From Actibacterium sp. MT2.3-13A (GTDB taxonomy: Bacteria; Pseudomonadota; Alphaproteobacteria; Rhodobacterales; Rhodobacteraceae): a DNA stretch of 64,000 nucleotides. How positions within the stretch are numbered: position 1 is the stretch's first letter; each line of letters starts with the position of its first letter. Position numbers and translations under genes: made by a program. This document shows positions 48,209 through 55,577 of this stretch, piece by piece. The DNA lies in NCBI RefSeq assembly GCF_018139985.1, contig NZ_JAGSOU010000002.1, positions 124,001 through 188,000 of the forward strand. The letters are read 5' to 3'. Under the pieces are notes generated by a model. The model was not told the DNA's origin. It saw nothing but the letters and a program-made list of their open reading frames with translations, and did no database searches.

Positions 48209-48471
48209 GCTTTCTGGTCTGCCACCAGCCCCTCGATCGCAGCCACGATGGTGGCGACCGACGAGATGTCGAACTCGCTGGACGCGGGGTCATTGGCGTT
48301 GAACGGCACCTGGATGTCGAAGGCCTCCTCGATGGCGAAGATCGATTCAACCAGCCCGAGGCTGTCGATCCCCAGATCCTCCAGCGTGCTGTCCATGGTC
48401 ACATCCGCCACATCCAGCACCGCCTGTTCGGCGATGATCCCGATCACCTTGTCCTTGACGCTTTGCGACAT
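48205..48471 (-). CDS. Acyl carrier protein, specialised copy
   Basis: The 88-residue acidic protein has the phosphopantetheine site Ser in LGIDSLGLVESIFAIEEAF and the four-helix ACP pattern (SVKDKVIGIIAEQ, TLEDLGIDSL, SSVATIVAAIEGLV). It is longer than AcpP in the loop between helices 2 and 3 (PFNANDPASSEFD). Coupled to a KAS and downstream of lpxD, it is likely a dedicated carrier for lipid A or related acyl chains. It does not resemble rhizobial AcpXL closely by eye. Confidence 0.9.
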   Translation of the reverse strand: MSQSVKDKVIGIIAEQAVLDVADVTMDSTLEDLGIDSLGLVESIFAIEEAFDIQVPFNANDPASSEFDISSVATIVAAIEGLVADQKA

Positions 48472-48503
48472 GGCTTTCCCTCTGCCCTTGCTTTGGCGTT
48501 GAT

Positions 48504-49595
48504 TTAGTCGCTCTCGCCGGTCTTTGAAACCGCTTTTTGCAGCGCGGCCACCTGCGCGAACAGCCGCGGCAGCCGGCGCAGGCCCTTGTAGATCTCGATA
48601 TGGCTCTCCATTTTCATCGCCGGATAGCCCAGAACCGCCCGGCCCGCGGGCACGTTGGACAGGATCTTGGTGCCGCCCCCGGCGACCACGTCACTGCCGA
48701 TAACCAGGTTGTCGGCCACGCCCACCTGACCGCCGAACACCGCCCGGTCCCCGATCCGGGTCGAGCCTGCCACGCCCACCAGCGCCGCGAACAGGCAGTC
48801 GCGCCCGGTCACCACGTTATGGGCGAGATGCACGAGGTTGTCGATCTTGCAGCCCGAGCCGACCTCGGTGTCGCGAACCGTGCCGCGGTCGATCGCCGCG
48901 TTGGCGCCGACCTCGACATCGTCGCCGATCCGCACCGAGCCCAGCGAATGGATGCGCGTCCAGCTTTGCCGCGCCGCCTCCTGCACCTGGCCCATGGTCT
49001 CGCGCACCTGTTCGACGGTGGATTTCTCGGGGGTGACGAAGGAAAAGCCGTCGGCGCCGATCACCGCGCCGGGCTGGGCGATGAAGCGGTCGCCGATCAC
49101 CACCCGCGCGCCGATCCGGACCCCGGCGCAAAGCAGCGCGTCCTCGCCGATCCGGGCGTCCTCGGCGATCGACACATGCGCGGCGATACGCGCGCGCGCG
49201 CCGATCGTCGCGCCGCGGCCGATCACCACGAAGGGGCCGATCGCCGCGCCCGCGCCGATCTCGGCCGAGGGGTCGATCACCGCGCTGGGGTGGACGCCCG
49301 GCGCGATCTCGGGGCCCGGGTCCATCAGCCGGGTGAGGCCCGCCATCGCGTAGCGCGGGCGCGGCACCAGGATCGCGGCCTCCAGCCCCAGCGCCTGCCA
49401 GTCGGCCCCGGCCCAGAGCACCGCCGCGCGGGCCTGCCCGCGGGCCAGCCCCTCGGCGTATTTCGGATCCATCGCCAGCGCCAGCTGATCGGCGCGCGCG
49501 CCGGCCGGTTCGGCCGCTCCGGTCACGCGCAGCGACGCATTTCCCACGGCCTCGGCCCCGAGGGCGTCGGCGATTTCCGCGATGCTATAGGCCAT
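48504..49595 (-). CDS. lpxD: UDP-3-O-acylglucosamine N-acyltransferase LpxD
   Basis: LpxD adds the amide-linked acyl chain to the 2-amino group of the lipid A precursor. The 363-residue protein has the N-terminal uridine-binding domain (1-100) and a left-handed beta helix with hexapeptide repeats, the catalytic His in DNLVHLAHNVVTG, and GADGFSFV of the active-site loop. Two adjacent ATGs occur; the second (49595) is better spaced from AAGGGGG. lpxD is normally between skp and fabZ but here stands in an operon with ACP and KAS. Confidence 0.95.
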   Translation of the reverse strand: MAYSIAEIADALGAEAVGNASLRVTGAAEPAGARADQLALAMDPKYAEGLARGQARAAVLWAGADWQALGLEAAILVPRPRYAMAGLTRLMDPGPEIAPGVHPSAVIDPSAEIGAGAAIGPFVVIGRGATIGARARIAAHVSIAEDARIGEDALLCAGVRIGARVVIGDRFIAQPGAVIGADGFSFVTPEKSTVEQVRETMGQVQEAARQSWTRIHSLGSVRIGDDVEVGANAAIDRGTVRDTEVGSGCKIDNLVHLAHNVVTGRDCLFAALVGVAGSTRIGDRAVFGGQVGVADNLVIGSDVVAGGGTKILSNVPAGRAVLGYPAMKMESHIEIYKGLRRLPRLFAQVAALQKAVSKTGESD

Positions 49596-49617
49596 CATGC
49601 CCCCTTTTGCGTCTCAA

Positions 49618-49632
49618 GCCCGCGATGCGGGC
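49618..49632 (-). terminator. Short hairpin after the L,D-transpeptidase gene
   Basis: GCCCGC-GAT-GCGGGC lies between the L,D-transpeptidase stop (49657) and the lpxD start (49595). The T-rich tail is absent, so termination is uncertain; it could reduce read-through into lpxD. Confidence 0.35.
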
Positions 49633-49656
49633 CCGTCGGTCCTGTGGGGCAGAGGT

Positions 49657-51264
49657 TTAGCCCTGAACCGCGCGGAGCACCACCCCGGCCTCGCTGAGGG
49701 CCTCGAAAATCCGCGCGTCGCGGCCATAGATGTCGCGCCGGTATTCCATCCGCCCCTTGGGCGAGCTCATCGCCGTCCGGTAGATGATATGCACCGGCAG
49801 CGGGCGGGCCAGATCGACCTGGGTCTCGACCCCGGTGTCCAGCTTGGCCTTGAAGAAGCCCACTGGGTCGCTGACCTGCCCGGCCAGCAGCTCATAGGCG
49901 AAATCGAACGGATCGCTGAGTCGGATGCAGCCGTGGCTGAAGGCCCGCACCTCGCGCGCGAACAGATGCTTGGACGGCGTGTCGTGCAGATAGATGTTGT
50001 GCCGGTTGGGGAACATGAACTTCACCCGCCCCAGCGCATTGCCGCGCGAGGGCGGCTCTTTCATGTCAAAGGGGAAGTTGCGCGCGTTGTATTGCGTGAA
50101 ATCCACCCCGTCGCGGCTGACCACGCGCCCGGAGGCGTCGATCAGGCGCAGGTGGCCGGCGGCATACGGGTCCTTCTGCAGCTCCGGCAGGTATTCCTTG
50201 ACCGCGATGGAGCGCGGCACGTTCCAGGTCGGGTTGATGATCATGTGCTCCATCACGTCCGAGAATTCGGGCGTGCGCCGGTCGTGGGCGTTCATCCCCA
50301 CCACCGAACGGGTGATGAAATCGACCTTGCCGTCCTCGATGATCCGGGCGTGGAAATCGGTGATATTGACCAGAACGTGGCGCTTGCCGCGGTCGGGGCC
50401 CAGCCAGCGCTCGCGCTCCATGGCCACGATCACCTGCTGCAGGCGGGTCTCGACCGGCAGGTTGACCTGCTCCAGCGTCGCCGGCCCCGCCACGCCGTCG
50501 GGGTTCATCCCGTGCTCGCCCTGGAACAGCTGCACCGCCTTCTGCAGGTCAGCGTCGTAACTCTGCGAGGCCGAGCGCTCCATGTAGCCCATGGCGATCA
50601 GCCGGTTGCGCAGCGCCACCACCCGCGGACCGCTGTCGCCCGGTTCCAGCTTGCCGCCCGGCACCTCGGCGCCCCAGCCGCCGCGGCCGAGCAGCCGCTC
50701 CAGCCGCAGTTTCTCGGCCATCAGGCGGGTGTATTCCGGCGATTTCGGCGTCAGGTTCTTCAGATAGCCCTTGGGCGAACTCTTGGCGAAGGCCTCCAGC
50801 TGGGCCAGCCGGTCGCGACGCGGCGGGCGGCGCTTGATGCCGTCGTCGATCCGGCCGGGATCGAGCACGCCGGTCTGGATGTCCTGCGCGTATTGCAGGA
50901 ACAGCCGGCTGGCCTCGACCTCAACGCGGCCGATGTCGCGCTGACTGCGGGCGTCGCGGAACAACGCGGCGAGGGTGTCCGCGTCATAGCGGCCGCGCGG
51001 CAACCCGTGGTCGTCGGCGCGCGACAGCGCCTCGAGAAAGGCGCGGCGGCGCGCGGCGTCGCCGCGCGAGGTCCAGATCGGCGCGTAGTCGCGGCCCCGG
51101 TAGAACTCGGCCAGCGCCTCGTCGCGCGCGGCGGCCTCGGCCACCGCCTGCTTGTAGGCGGTCACCGTGGTCGCGGCCGCGACCGGCGCGGCAAGGAAGC
51201 CTAGCGCCAGAACGAGGGCGACAAGGGGGGTGAGGGCCGAAATGCGGAACCGGGCGAGCGTCAT
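49657..51264 (-). CDS. L,D-transpeptidase of the YcbB (LdtD) type
   Basis: The enzyme forms 3-3 (mDAP-mDAP) cross-links in peptidoglycan in the periplasm. The 535-residue precursor has a signal peptide ending AAPVAAA, a scaffold domain, a peptidoglycan-binding domain (about 235-290; GDSGPRVVALRNRLIAMGY), and a YkuD catalytic domain whose nucleophile lies in RAFSHGCIRLSDP. The inserted capping segment typical of YcbB (DASGRVVSRDGVDF and nearby) is present. The start at 51264 is supported by GAGG. It is divergent from a MepK-like gene. Confidence 0.94.
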   Translation of the reverse strand: MTLARFRISALTPLVALVLALGFLAAPVAAATTVTAYKQAVAEAAARDEALAEFYRGRDYAPIWTSRGDAARRRAFLEALSRADDHGLPRGRYDADTLAALFRDARSQRDIGRVEVEASRLFLQYAQDIQTGVLDPGRIDDGIKRRPPRRDRLAQLEAFAKSSPKGYLKNLTPKSPEYTRLMAEKLRLERLLGRGGWGAEVPGGKLEPGDSGPRVVALRNRLIAMGYMERSASQSYDADLQKAVQLFQGEHGMNPDGVAGPATLEQVNLPVETRLQQVIVAMERERWLGPDRGKRHVLVNITDFHARIIEDGKVDFITRSVVGMNAHDRRTPEFSDVMEHMIINPTWNVPRSIAVKEYLPELQKDPYAAGHLRLIDASGRVVSRDGVDFTQYNARNFPFDMKEPPSRGNALGRVKFMFPNRHNIYLHDTPSKHLFAREVRAFSHGCIRLSDPFDFAYELLAGQVSDPVGFFKAKLDTGVETQVDLARPLPVHIIYRTAMSSPKGRMEYRRDIYGRDARIFEALSEAGVVLRAVQG

Positions 51265-51590
51265 TGAAACCTCGGAAATAATTGATCTGTTTGCGCGCGG
51301 CAGCCATTGTGGGTGATCCGCGAAAGGCTGTCCACTCACATTTCCGCAGGTTGCGCCCGTCGCCGCGCCGGTGTTGCACGCAGCCCGCAATCGCGGCGGG
51401 GCCAAGTATTTCGGTCACATCCGGGACATTTGAGCAAAATCCCGCCGATTTCGGCCGGAACGCCGCGCGGCGGGCGCACAGCCTATTGGGCTGCCGCCAG
51501 GTCTGTGCCATAAAAAGGTCGCACTTGGGGAAGTGGACCAACCAAAGAGCCGCCAAAACGGCGGCGAGCAGCGACAGGACAGGCGTCTAC
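51265..51590. other. Intergenic region between divergent cell-wall genes
   Basis: These 326 bases separate the L,D-transpeptidase and MepK-like genes and hold no supported reading frame. They should contain both promoters. A possible plus-strand pair is TTGGGC near 51487 with CATAAA near 51512, which is poor. There are GC-rich inverted repeats (for example CCGCGCGGCGGG near 51470) but no clear terminator or regulator site. Confidence 0.4.
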
Positions 51591-52154
51591 ATGACACGAC
51601 AGATTTCCGGCATGACCCGGCGGGGGCTACTCGGGGCTTTCGCGGCAACCACCGTCGCAGCGGCCCCCCTCAGCAAGGCCTTCGCTTTCACCCGTGGGGC
51701 CGGCGATATCCGCAAGATCCGCATGTATTCCGGCCGCACCGGTGAAAGCATCGACACGATCTACTGGATCGAAGGCGAATACATCCAGGAAGCCATCGAC
51801 GAGATCACCCATTTCATGCGCGACTGGCGCAACGACAAGGTGATGCGGATCGACACCCGCACCATCGACATCATGACCGCCGCGCACCGGCTGATGGACA
51901 CCGACGAGCCCTACATGCTGCTCTCGGGCTATCGCTCGCCGGAGACCAACGCGATGCTGCGCGCCCGTTCGCGCGGGGTGGCCAAGAATTCGCGCCACAT
52001 GAAGGGCGAGGCCGCCGACCTGCGGCTGAAGTCGCGTTCGGTCGGCCAGATCTACAGCGCCGCCATGGCCTGCAGTGCCGGCGGCGTGGGCAAATACTCG
52101 CGATCGAACTTCGTGCACATGGATTGCGGCCCGGTCCGCAGCTGGGGCAGCTGA
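51591..52154 (+). CDS. DUF882 peptidase, MepK (YcbK)-like
   Basis: The 187-residue protein has a Tat-type leader (MTRRGLLGAFAATTVAAA) and a DUF882/M15-like domain: zinc ligands in SRHMKGEAADLRL and NFVHMDCGPVR, with LLSGYRSPETNAML before them. In E. coli the related MepK cuts 3-3 cross-links made by LdtD, and the genes ycbB and ycbK are adjacent, as here. It is therefore a probable periplasmic endopeptidase paired with the divergent L,D-transpeptidase. Confidence 0.9.
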   Translation: MTRQISGMTRRGLLGAFAATTVAAAPLSKAFAFTRGAGDIRKIRMYSGRTGESIDTIYWIEGEYIQEAIDEITHFMRDWRNDKVMRIDTRTIDIMTAAHRLMDTDEPYMLLSGYRSPETNAMLRARSRGVAKNSRHMKGEAADLRLKSRSVGQIYSAAMACSAGGVGKYSRSNFVHMDCGPVRSWGS

Positions 52155-52192
52155 CCGCGGCGCCCTGCCCCCTTTGCCGAACCGGAACTTGA

Positions 52193-52227
52193 AACAGCGC
52201 CGCTGGACAGCCTCCAGCGGCGCTGTT
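52193..52227 (+). terminator. Long perfect hairpin after the MepK-like gene
   Basis: AACAGCGCCGCTGGA (52193-52207) and TCCAGCGGCGCTGTT (52213-52227) form a perfect 15-bp stem with a 5-base loop. The tail is GCGTTGCG with few T residues, so it may terminate weakly or protect the 3' end. Confidence 0.6.
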
Positions 52228-52229
52228 GC

Positions 52230-52500
52230 GTTGCGCCCGCGCCGGTTCTGCCGCCGCACACGCGGGGCGGGCTCAGCCTGTTGCAGATAGCGCTCCTGTT
52301 CGGGGGTGAGGCCACGCTGTCGCAGCCGGCAATCACCCAGGCGCAGGCGCGCGACAGGAAAGCATCCCCGACCCTCGGCAGATGGGCATCCGCCACCGCG
52401 AAGGACGCGATCCGATCCGCCGCCAGGACGTGGAGGTTGGCCGGCCGGGCCGGGTCGATGGTCTTGCCGCTGACCGCCCGTGACGCAGGGCGCCCGGCAA
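52230..52500 (-). pseudogene. Possible frameshifted gene remnant of unknown family
   Basis: On the minus strand one frame reads like protein (about 52480-52320: ANLHVLAADRIASF, then VADAHLPRVGDAFLS and ACAWVIAGCDS). A second frame takes over at about 52315-52280 with GLTPEQERYLQQAE. Both have the local codon style. A single missing base would join them, but no convincing start or stop flanks the pieces, and the stem at 52193 lies in the continuation. I do not recognise the family. The rest of the 52155-52614 gap has only the hairpin and the sqdB upstream elements. Confidence 0.25.
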
Positions 52501-52541
52501 CACTCCGCCGGCCCGGCCTGACACAAAACTTTCAAATGACT

Positions 52542-52555
52542 TTGACTTGCGTCAA
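52542..52555. promoter_or_regulatory. Inverted repeat upstream of sqdB
   Basis: TTGAC-TTGC-GTCAA is a perfect palindrome 60 bases before the sqdB ATG, in an AT-rich stretch. It could be an operator or overlap a -35 box (TTGACT). It does not match a Pho box by eye, although sulfolipid genes respond to phosphate in related bacteria. Confidence 0.4.
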
Positions 52556-52614
52556 CCTTATCGGGAACGAAACCGGGGCGCCCGCGTCCCAGCGGCATCC
52601 GAAAGGAGATTTCG

Positions 52615-53835
52615 ATGAAGATTGCGGTTCTTGGCGGTGATGGTTTCTGCGGCTGGCCGACCTCGCTTCACCTGTCAAGCCTCGGCCATGAGGTGCATAT
52701 CGTCGACAACCTCTCCCGCCGCTGGATCGACACCGAACTGGGCGTGCAATCGCTCACGCCGATGGACTCGATCCAGGAACGCTGCCGCATCTGGAAGCAG
52801 GAGACCGGCAACGAGATCCGCTTCCACCTGCTCGATCTGGCCAAGGAATATGAACTGGTCCGCAAATGGCTGGCCGATCACCGCCCCGACGCGATCATCC
52901 ATTTCGCCGAACAGCGCGCCGCGCCCTATTCGATGAAATCCGACCGCCACAAGGTCTACACCGTCAACAACAACGTCAACGCGACGCACAACCTGCTGAC
53001 CGCGATGGTCGAGACCGGCATCGACGCGCATCTGGTGCACCTGGGGACGATGGGCGTCTACGGCTATTCCTCGGTCGGCGCCGCCATCCCCGAGGGCTAT
53101 CTCGACGTCGAGATCGAGAATCTCGAGGGCGAGAAGAAGGGGCTGGAGATCCTCTATCCCACCCGCCCCGGCTCAGTCTATCACATGACCAAGAGCCTCG
53201 ATCAGATCCTGTTTCAGTTCTATGCCCAGAACGACGGGCTCAGGATCACCGATCTGCACCAGGGCATCGTCTGGGGGACGCATACCGACCAGACGCGGCG
53301 CCACCCGCAGCTGATCAACCGCTTCGATTATGACGGCGACTATGGCACCGTGCTCAACCGCTTCCTGATCCAGGCGGCGATCGACTATCCGCTGACAGTG
53401 CATGGCACGGGCGGGCAGACCCGCGCCTTCATCCACCTGCAGGACTCGGTGCGCTGCATCGAGCTGGCGCTGAACGACGCGCCGAAATCCGGCGACCGGG
53501 TGAAAATCTTCAACCAGATGACCGAGACCCACCGCGTGCGCGACCTGGCCGAGCTGATCGCCCGGCTGACCGGCGCCCGGGTCGCCTACCTGCCCAACCC
53601 GCGCAAGGAGGCCGCCGAGAACGACCTGATCGTCCGGAACGACCAGTTCCTCTGCCTCGGCCTGAACCCGACCACGCTGGAGGCGGGCCTGCTGAGCGAG
53701 GTCGTCGAGGTGGCCCGCAAATTCGCCCATCGCATCGACCGCAAGCATGTGCCGGCGGTGTCCGCCTGGACCAAGGACCTGGCCAAACGCGTGGTCACCG
53801 ACCCCGAGGCGCCGCATCTGAAATCGGTGTCATGA
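52615..53835 (+). CDS. sqdB: UDP-sulfoquinovose synthase SqdB
   Basis: SqdB makes UDP-sulfoquinovose from UDP-glucose and sulfite, the head-group donor for sulfoquinovosyl diacylglycerol. The 406-residue SDR protein has the NAD loop VLGGDGFCGWPTSLHL, the family hallmark VDNLSRRWID and LTPMDSIQER, and HFAEQRAAPYSMK. The catalytic residues lie in LGTMGVYG (Thr) and YHMTK (Tyr-x3-Lys), and the substrate loop in GTGGQTRAFIHLQD. GAAAGGAG precedes the ATG. The following two genes match the sqdBDC order known from Rhodobacter sphaeroides. Confidence 0.95.
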   Translation: MKIAVLGGDGFCGWPTSLHLSSLGHEVHIVDNLSRRWIDTELGVQSLTPMDSIQERCRIWKQETGNEIRFHLLDLAKEYELVRKWLADHRPDAIIHFAEQRAAPYSMKSDRHKVYTVNNNVNATHNLLTAMVETGIDAHLVHLGTMGVYGYSSVGAAIPEGYLDVEIENLEGEKKGLEILYPTRPGSVYHMTKSLDQILFQFYAQNDGLRITDLHQGIVWGTHTDQTRRHPQLINRFDYDGDYGTVLNRFLIQAAIDYPLTVHGTGGQTRAFIHLQDSVRCIELALNDAPKSGDRVKIFNQMTETHRVRDLAELIARLTGARVAYLPNPRKEAAENDLIVRNDQFLCLGLNPTTLEAGLLSEVVEVARKFAHRIDRKHVPAVSAWTKDLAKRVVTDPEAPHLKSVS

Positions 53836-54635
53836 GCCGCAACGCCTATGTCACGCTGGTGACCAATGCCGATTTCGCGCTGGGGGCGCGGGCGCTGGTC
53901 CGTTCCCTCGCGCTGAGCGGCACACCGGCCGATATCGTGGTGATGCACACCGGCGGCGTGGCGGACGCGGCGCTCGCCCCCCTCGCCGCCCTGGGCGCGC
54001 GCCTGGTCGAGGTCGACCTTCTGCCCACCTCCGCCGATTTCAACGCCCGCCATGCGCGCCAGGCCCTGCACGCCGCCGCCCCCTTCACCAAGGGCGCCAA
54101 GCCCGCCTTCCACACGCCGCTCGACAATTTCGCCAAGCTCCGGCTCTGGCAGCTCGACTATGAGGCGGTGGTGTTTCTGGATGCCGACACCCTGGTGCTG
54201 CGCAATATCGACAGGCTCTTCGCCTATCCCGAATTCTGCGCCGCCCCCAATGTCTACGAAAGCCTCGCCGATTTTCACCGCATGAATTCCGGCGTCTTCA
54301 CCGCCCGGCCCGATCCCGCGACCTTCGACGCGATGCTGGAACGGCTCGACCGGCCCGGCGCCTTCTGGCGGCGCACCGACCAGAGCTTCCTGCAGGCGTT
54401 CTTCCCCGACTGGCACGGCCTGCCGGTCTTTGCCAACATGCTGCAATATGTCTGGTTCAACCTGCCCGATCTGTGGAGTTGGGACGCCATCCGGGTGCTG
54501 CATTTCCAATATGAAAAACCCTGGCAGGATCACGACAAGGCCGACCGCCTGCGCCCGCTGATCGAGCTGTGGCAGGCTTACGCCGGCGACGGCCCCGTCC
54601 CCGCGCTCTCCGACCTGCCGGAGCCCGCGCGATGA
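53832..54635 (+). CDS. sqdD: Sulfolipid glycosyltransferase SqdD (GT8/glycogenin-like)
   Basis: SqdD is needed for sulfolipid synthesis in Rhodobacter sphaeroides and probably transfers sulfoquinovose to diacylglycerol. The 267-residue protein is a GT-A fold of family 8: N-terminal AYVTLVTNADFALGARAL, KLRLWQLDYEAVVFLDADTL with the metal-binding DAD, and MNSGVFTARPDPATF. It overlaps sqdB by four bases and sqdC by four bases. Assignment rests on gene order together with fold. Confidence 0.88.
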   Translation: MSRNAYVTLVTNADFALGARALVRSLALSGTPADIVVMHTGGVADAALAPLAALGARLVEVDLLPTSADFNARHARQALHAAAPFTKGAKPAFHTPLDNFAKLRLWQLDYEAVVFLDADTLVLRNIDRLFAYPEFCAAPNVYESLADFHRMNSGVFTARPDPATFDAMLERLDRPGAFWRRTDQSFLQAFFPDWHGLPVFANMLQYVWFNLPDLWSWDAIRVLHFQYEKPWQDHDKADRLRPLIELWQAYAGDGPVPALSDLPEPAR

Positions 54636-55489
54636 GGCTCGCCATCACCGGCGGCACCGGCCTCGTCGGCCGCTTCCTGGTCGAGGCGGCGCTCGCCGCG
54701 GGCGACCGGGTGGGCGTGCTTGGCCGAACCCCGCCCCGCGCGGATTTCTTCTCCGCCCCGGTGGCGCATCTGCCCTACGCGCTGGGCGAGACGCCGCCGC
54801 TCGACGGGTTTGACGCTCTGATCCACTGCGCCTTCCTGCACGCGCCCGGACGCTACCGCGGCGGCGAGGGCGACGATCCGGCCGGGTTCACCCGCGCCAA
54901 TCTCGACGGCTCGCTGCGCCTCTTCGAGGCGGCGAAATCCGCCGGCCTCACCCGTGTCCTGTTCCTCTCCTCGCGCGCGGTCTACGGCGCCTACCCGCCC
55001 GGCACGCCGCTGTCCGAGGATCTGGCCCCGCGCCCCGACACGCTCTACGGCGATGTCAAATGGCAGGCCGAACAGGCGCTCGCGGCCCTTGCCGCCCCCG
55101 GCTTCGCCACCGCCAGCCTGCGCGCCACCGGCATCTACGGCCCCGCAGGTCCGCGCCGGCGCCACAAATGGGCCACCCTCTTTGACGCCTACCTTTCCGG
55201 CCGCCCCGTCGAGCCCCGCCGCGCGACCGAACTGCATGGCCTCGACCTCGCCGCCGCCGCGCGCCTGCTGCTGCGGAACACGCAAACCGGCGCCTTCAAC
55301 GCCTCTGACCTGACCCTCGACCGGCACGACCTGCTGGCCCGCGTCGCCGCCCTCACCGGCTGCCCGCATCCGCCGCCCGCGCGCGCGGGCAACCCGGTCA
55401 GCGCCATGACCTGCACCCGCCTCGCCCGCCTCGGCTGGCGCCCGGGCGGCGAAGACAGGCTCGCGGCCAGCCTGCCGGCGATGCTCTGA
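54632..55489 (+). CDS. sqdC: NAD(P)-dependent epimerase/reductase SqdC
   Basis: SqdC is the third gene of the sulfolipid operon in Rhodobacter sphaeroides; its exact reaction is not settled. The 285-residue SDR protein has the nucleotide loop ITGGTGLVGRFL and an SDR active site with LFLSSRAVYGAY and LYGDVKWQAE (Tyr-x3-Lys). It is longer at the C-terminus than minimal SDRs. The start at 54632 overlaps the sqdD stop (ATGA). A genome repeat begins directly after the stop. Confidence 0.85.
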   Translation: MRLAITGGTGLVGRFLVEAALAAGDRVGVLGRTPPRADFFSAPVAHLPYALGETPPLDGFDALIHCAFLHAPGRYRGGEGDDPAGFTRANLDGSLRLFEAAKSAGLTRVLFLSSRAVYGAYPPGTPLSEDLAPRPDTLYGDVKWQAEQALAALAAPGFATASLRATGIYGPAGPRRRHKWATLFDAYLSGRPVEPRRATELHGLDLAAAARLLLRNTQTGAFNASDLTLDRHDLLARVAALTGCPHPPPARAGNPVSAMTCTRLARLGWRPGGEDRLAASLPAML

Positions 55490-55490
55490 C

Positions 55491-55512
55491 CTTCTTCTTG
55501 GCGAAAATACTC
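55491..55512 (-). repeat. Rhodobacterales-type short AT-rich repeat, copy 4
   Basis: CTTCTTCTTGG followed by CGAAAATACTC starts one base after the sqdC stop codon, as in copy 1 after gluQ. GC-rich inverted sequence (GCCCCGCCCCCGCCC and GGGGCGCG) follows. On the minus strand it reads GAGTATTTTCG-CCAAGAAGAAG. Confidence 0.75.
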
Positions 55513-55577
55513 ATGCCCCGCCCCCGCCCTGGGGCGCGCGGCCGCCGCCCGAACGCGACGCCCCGACCGCGGCCCGC

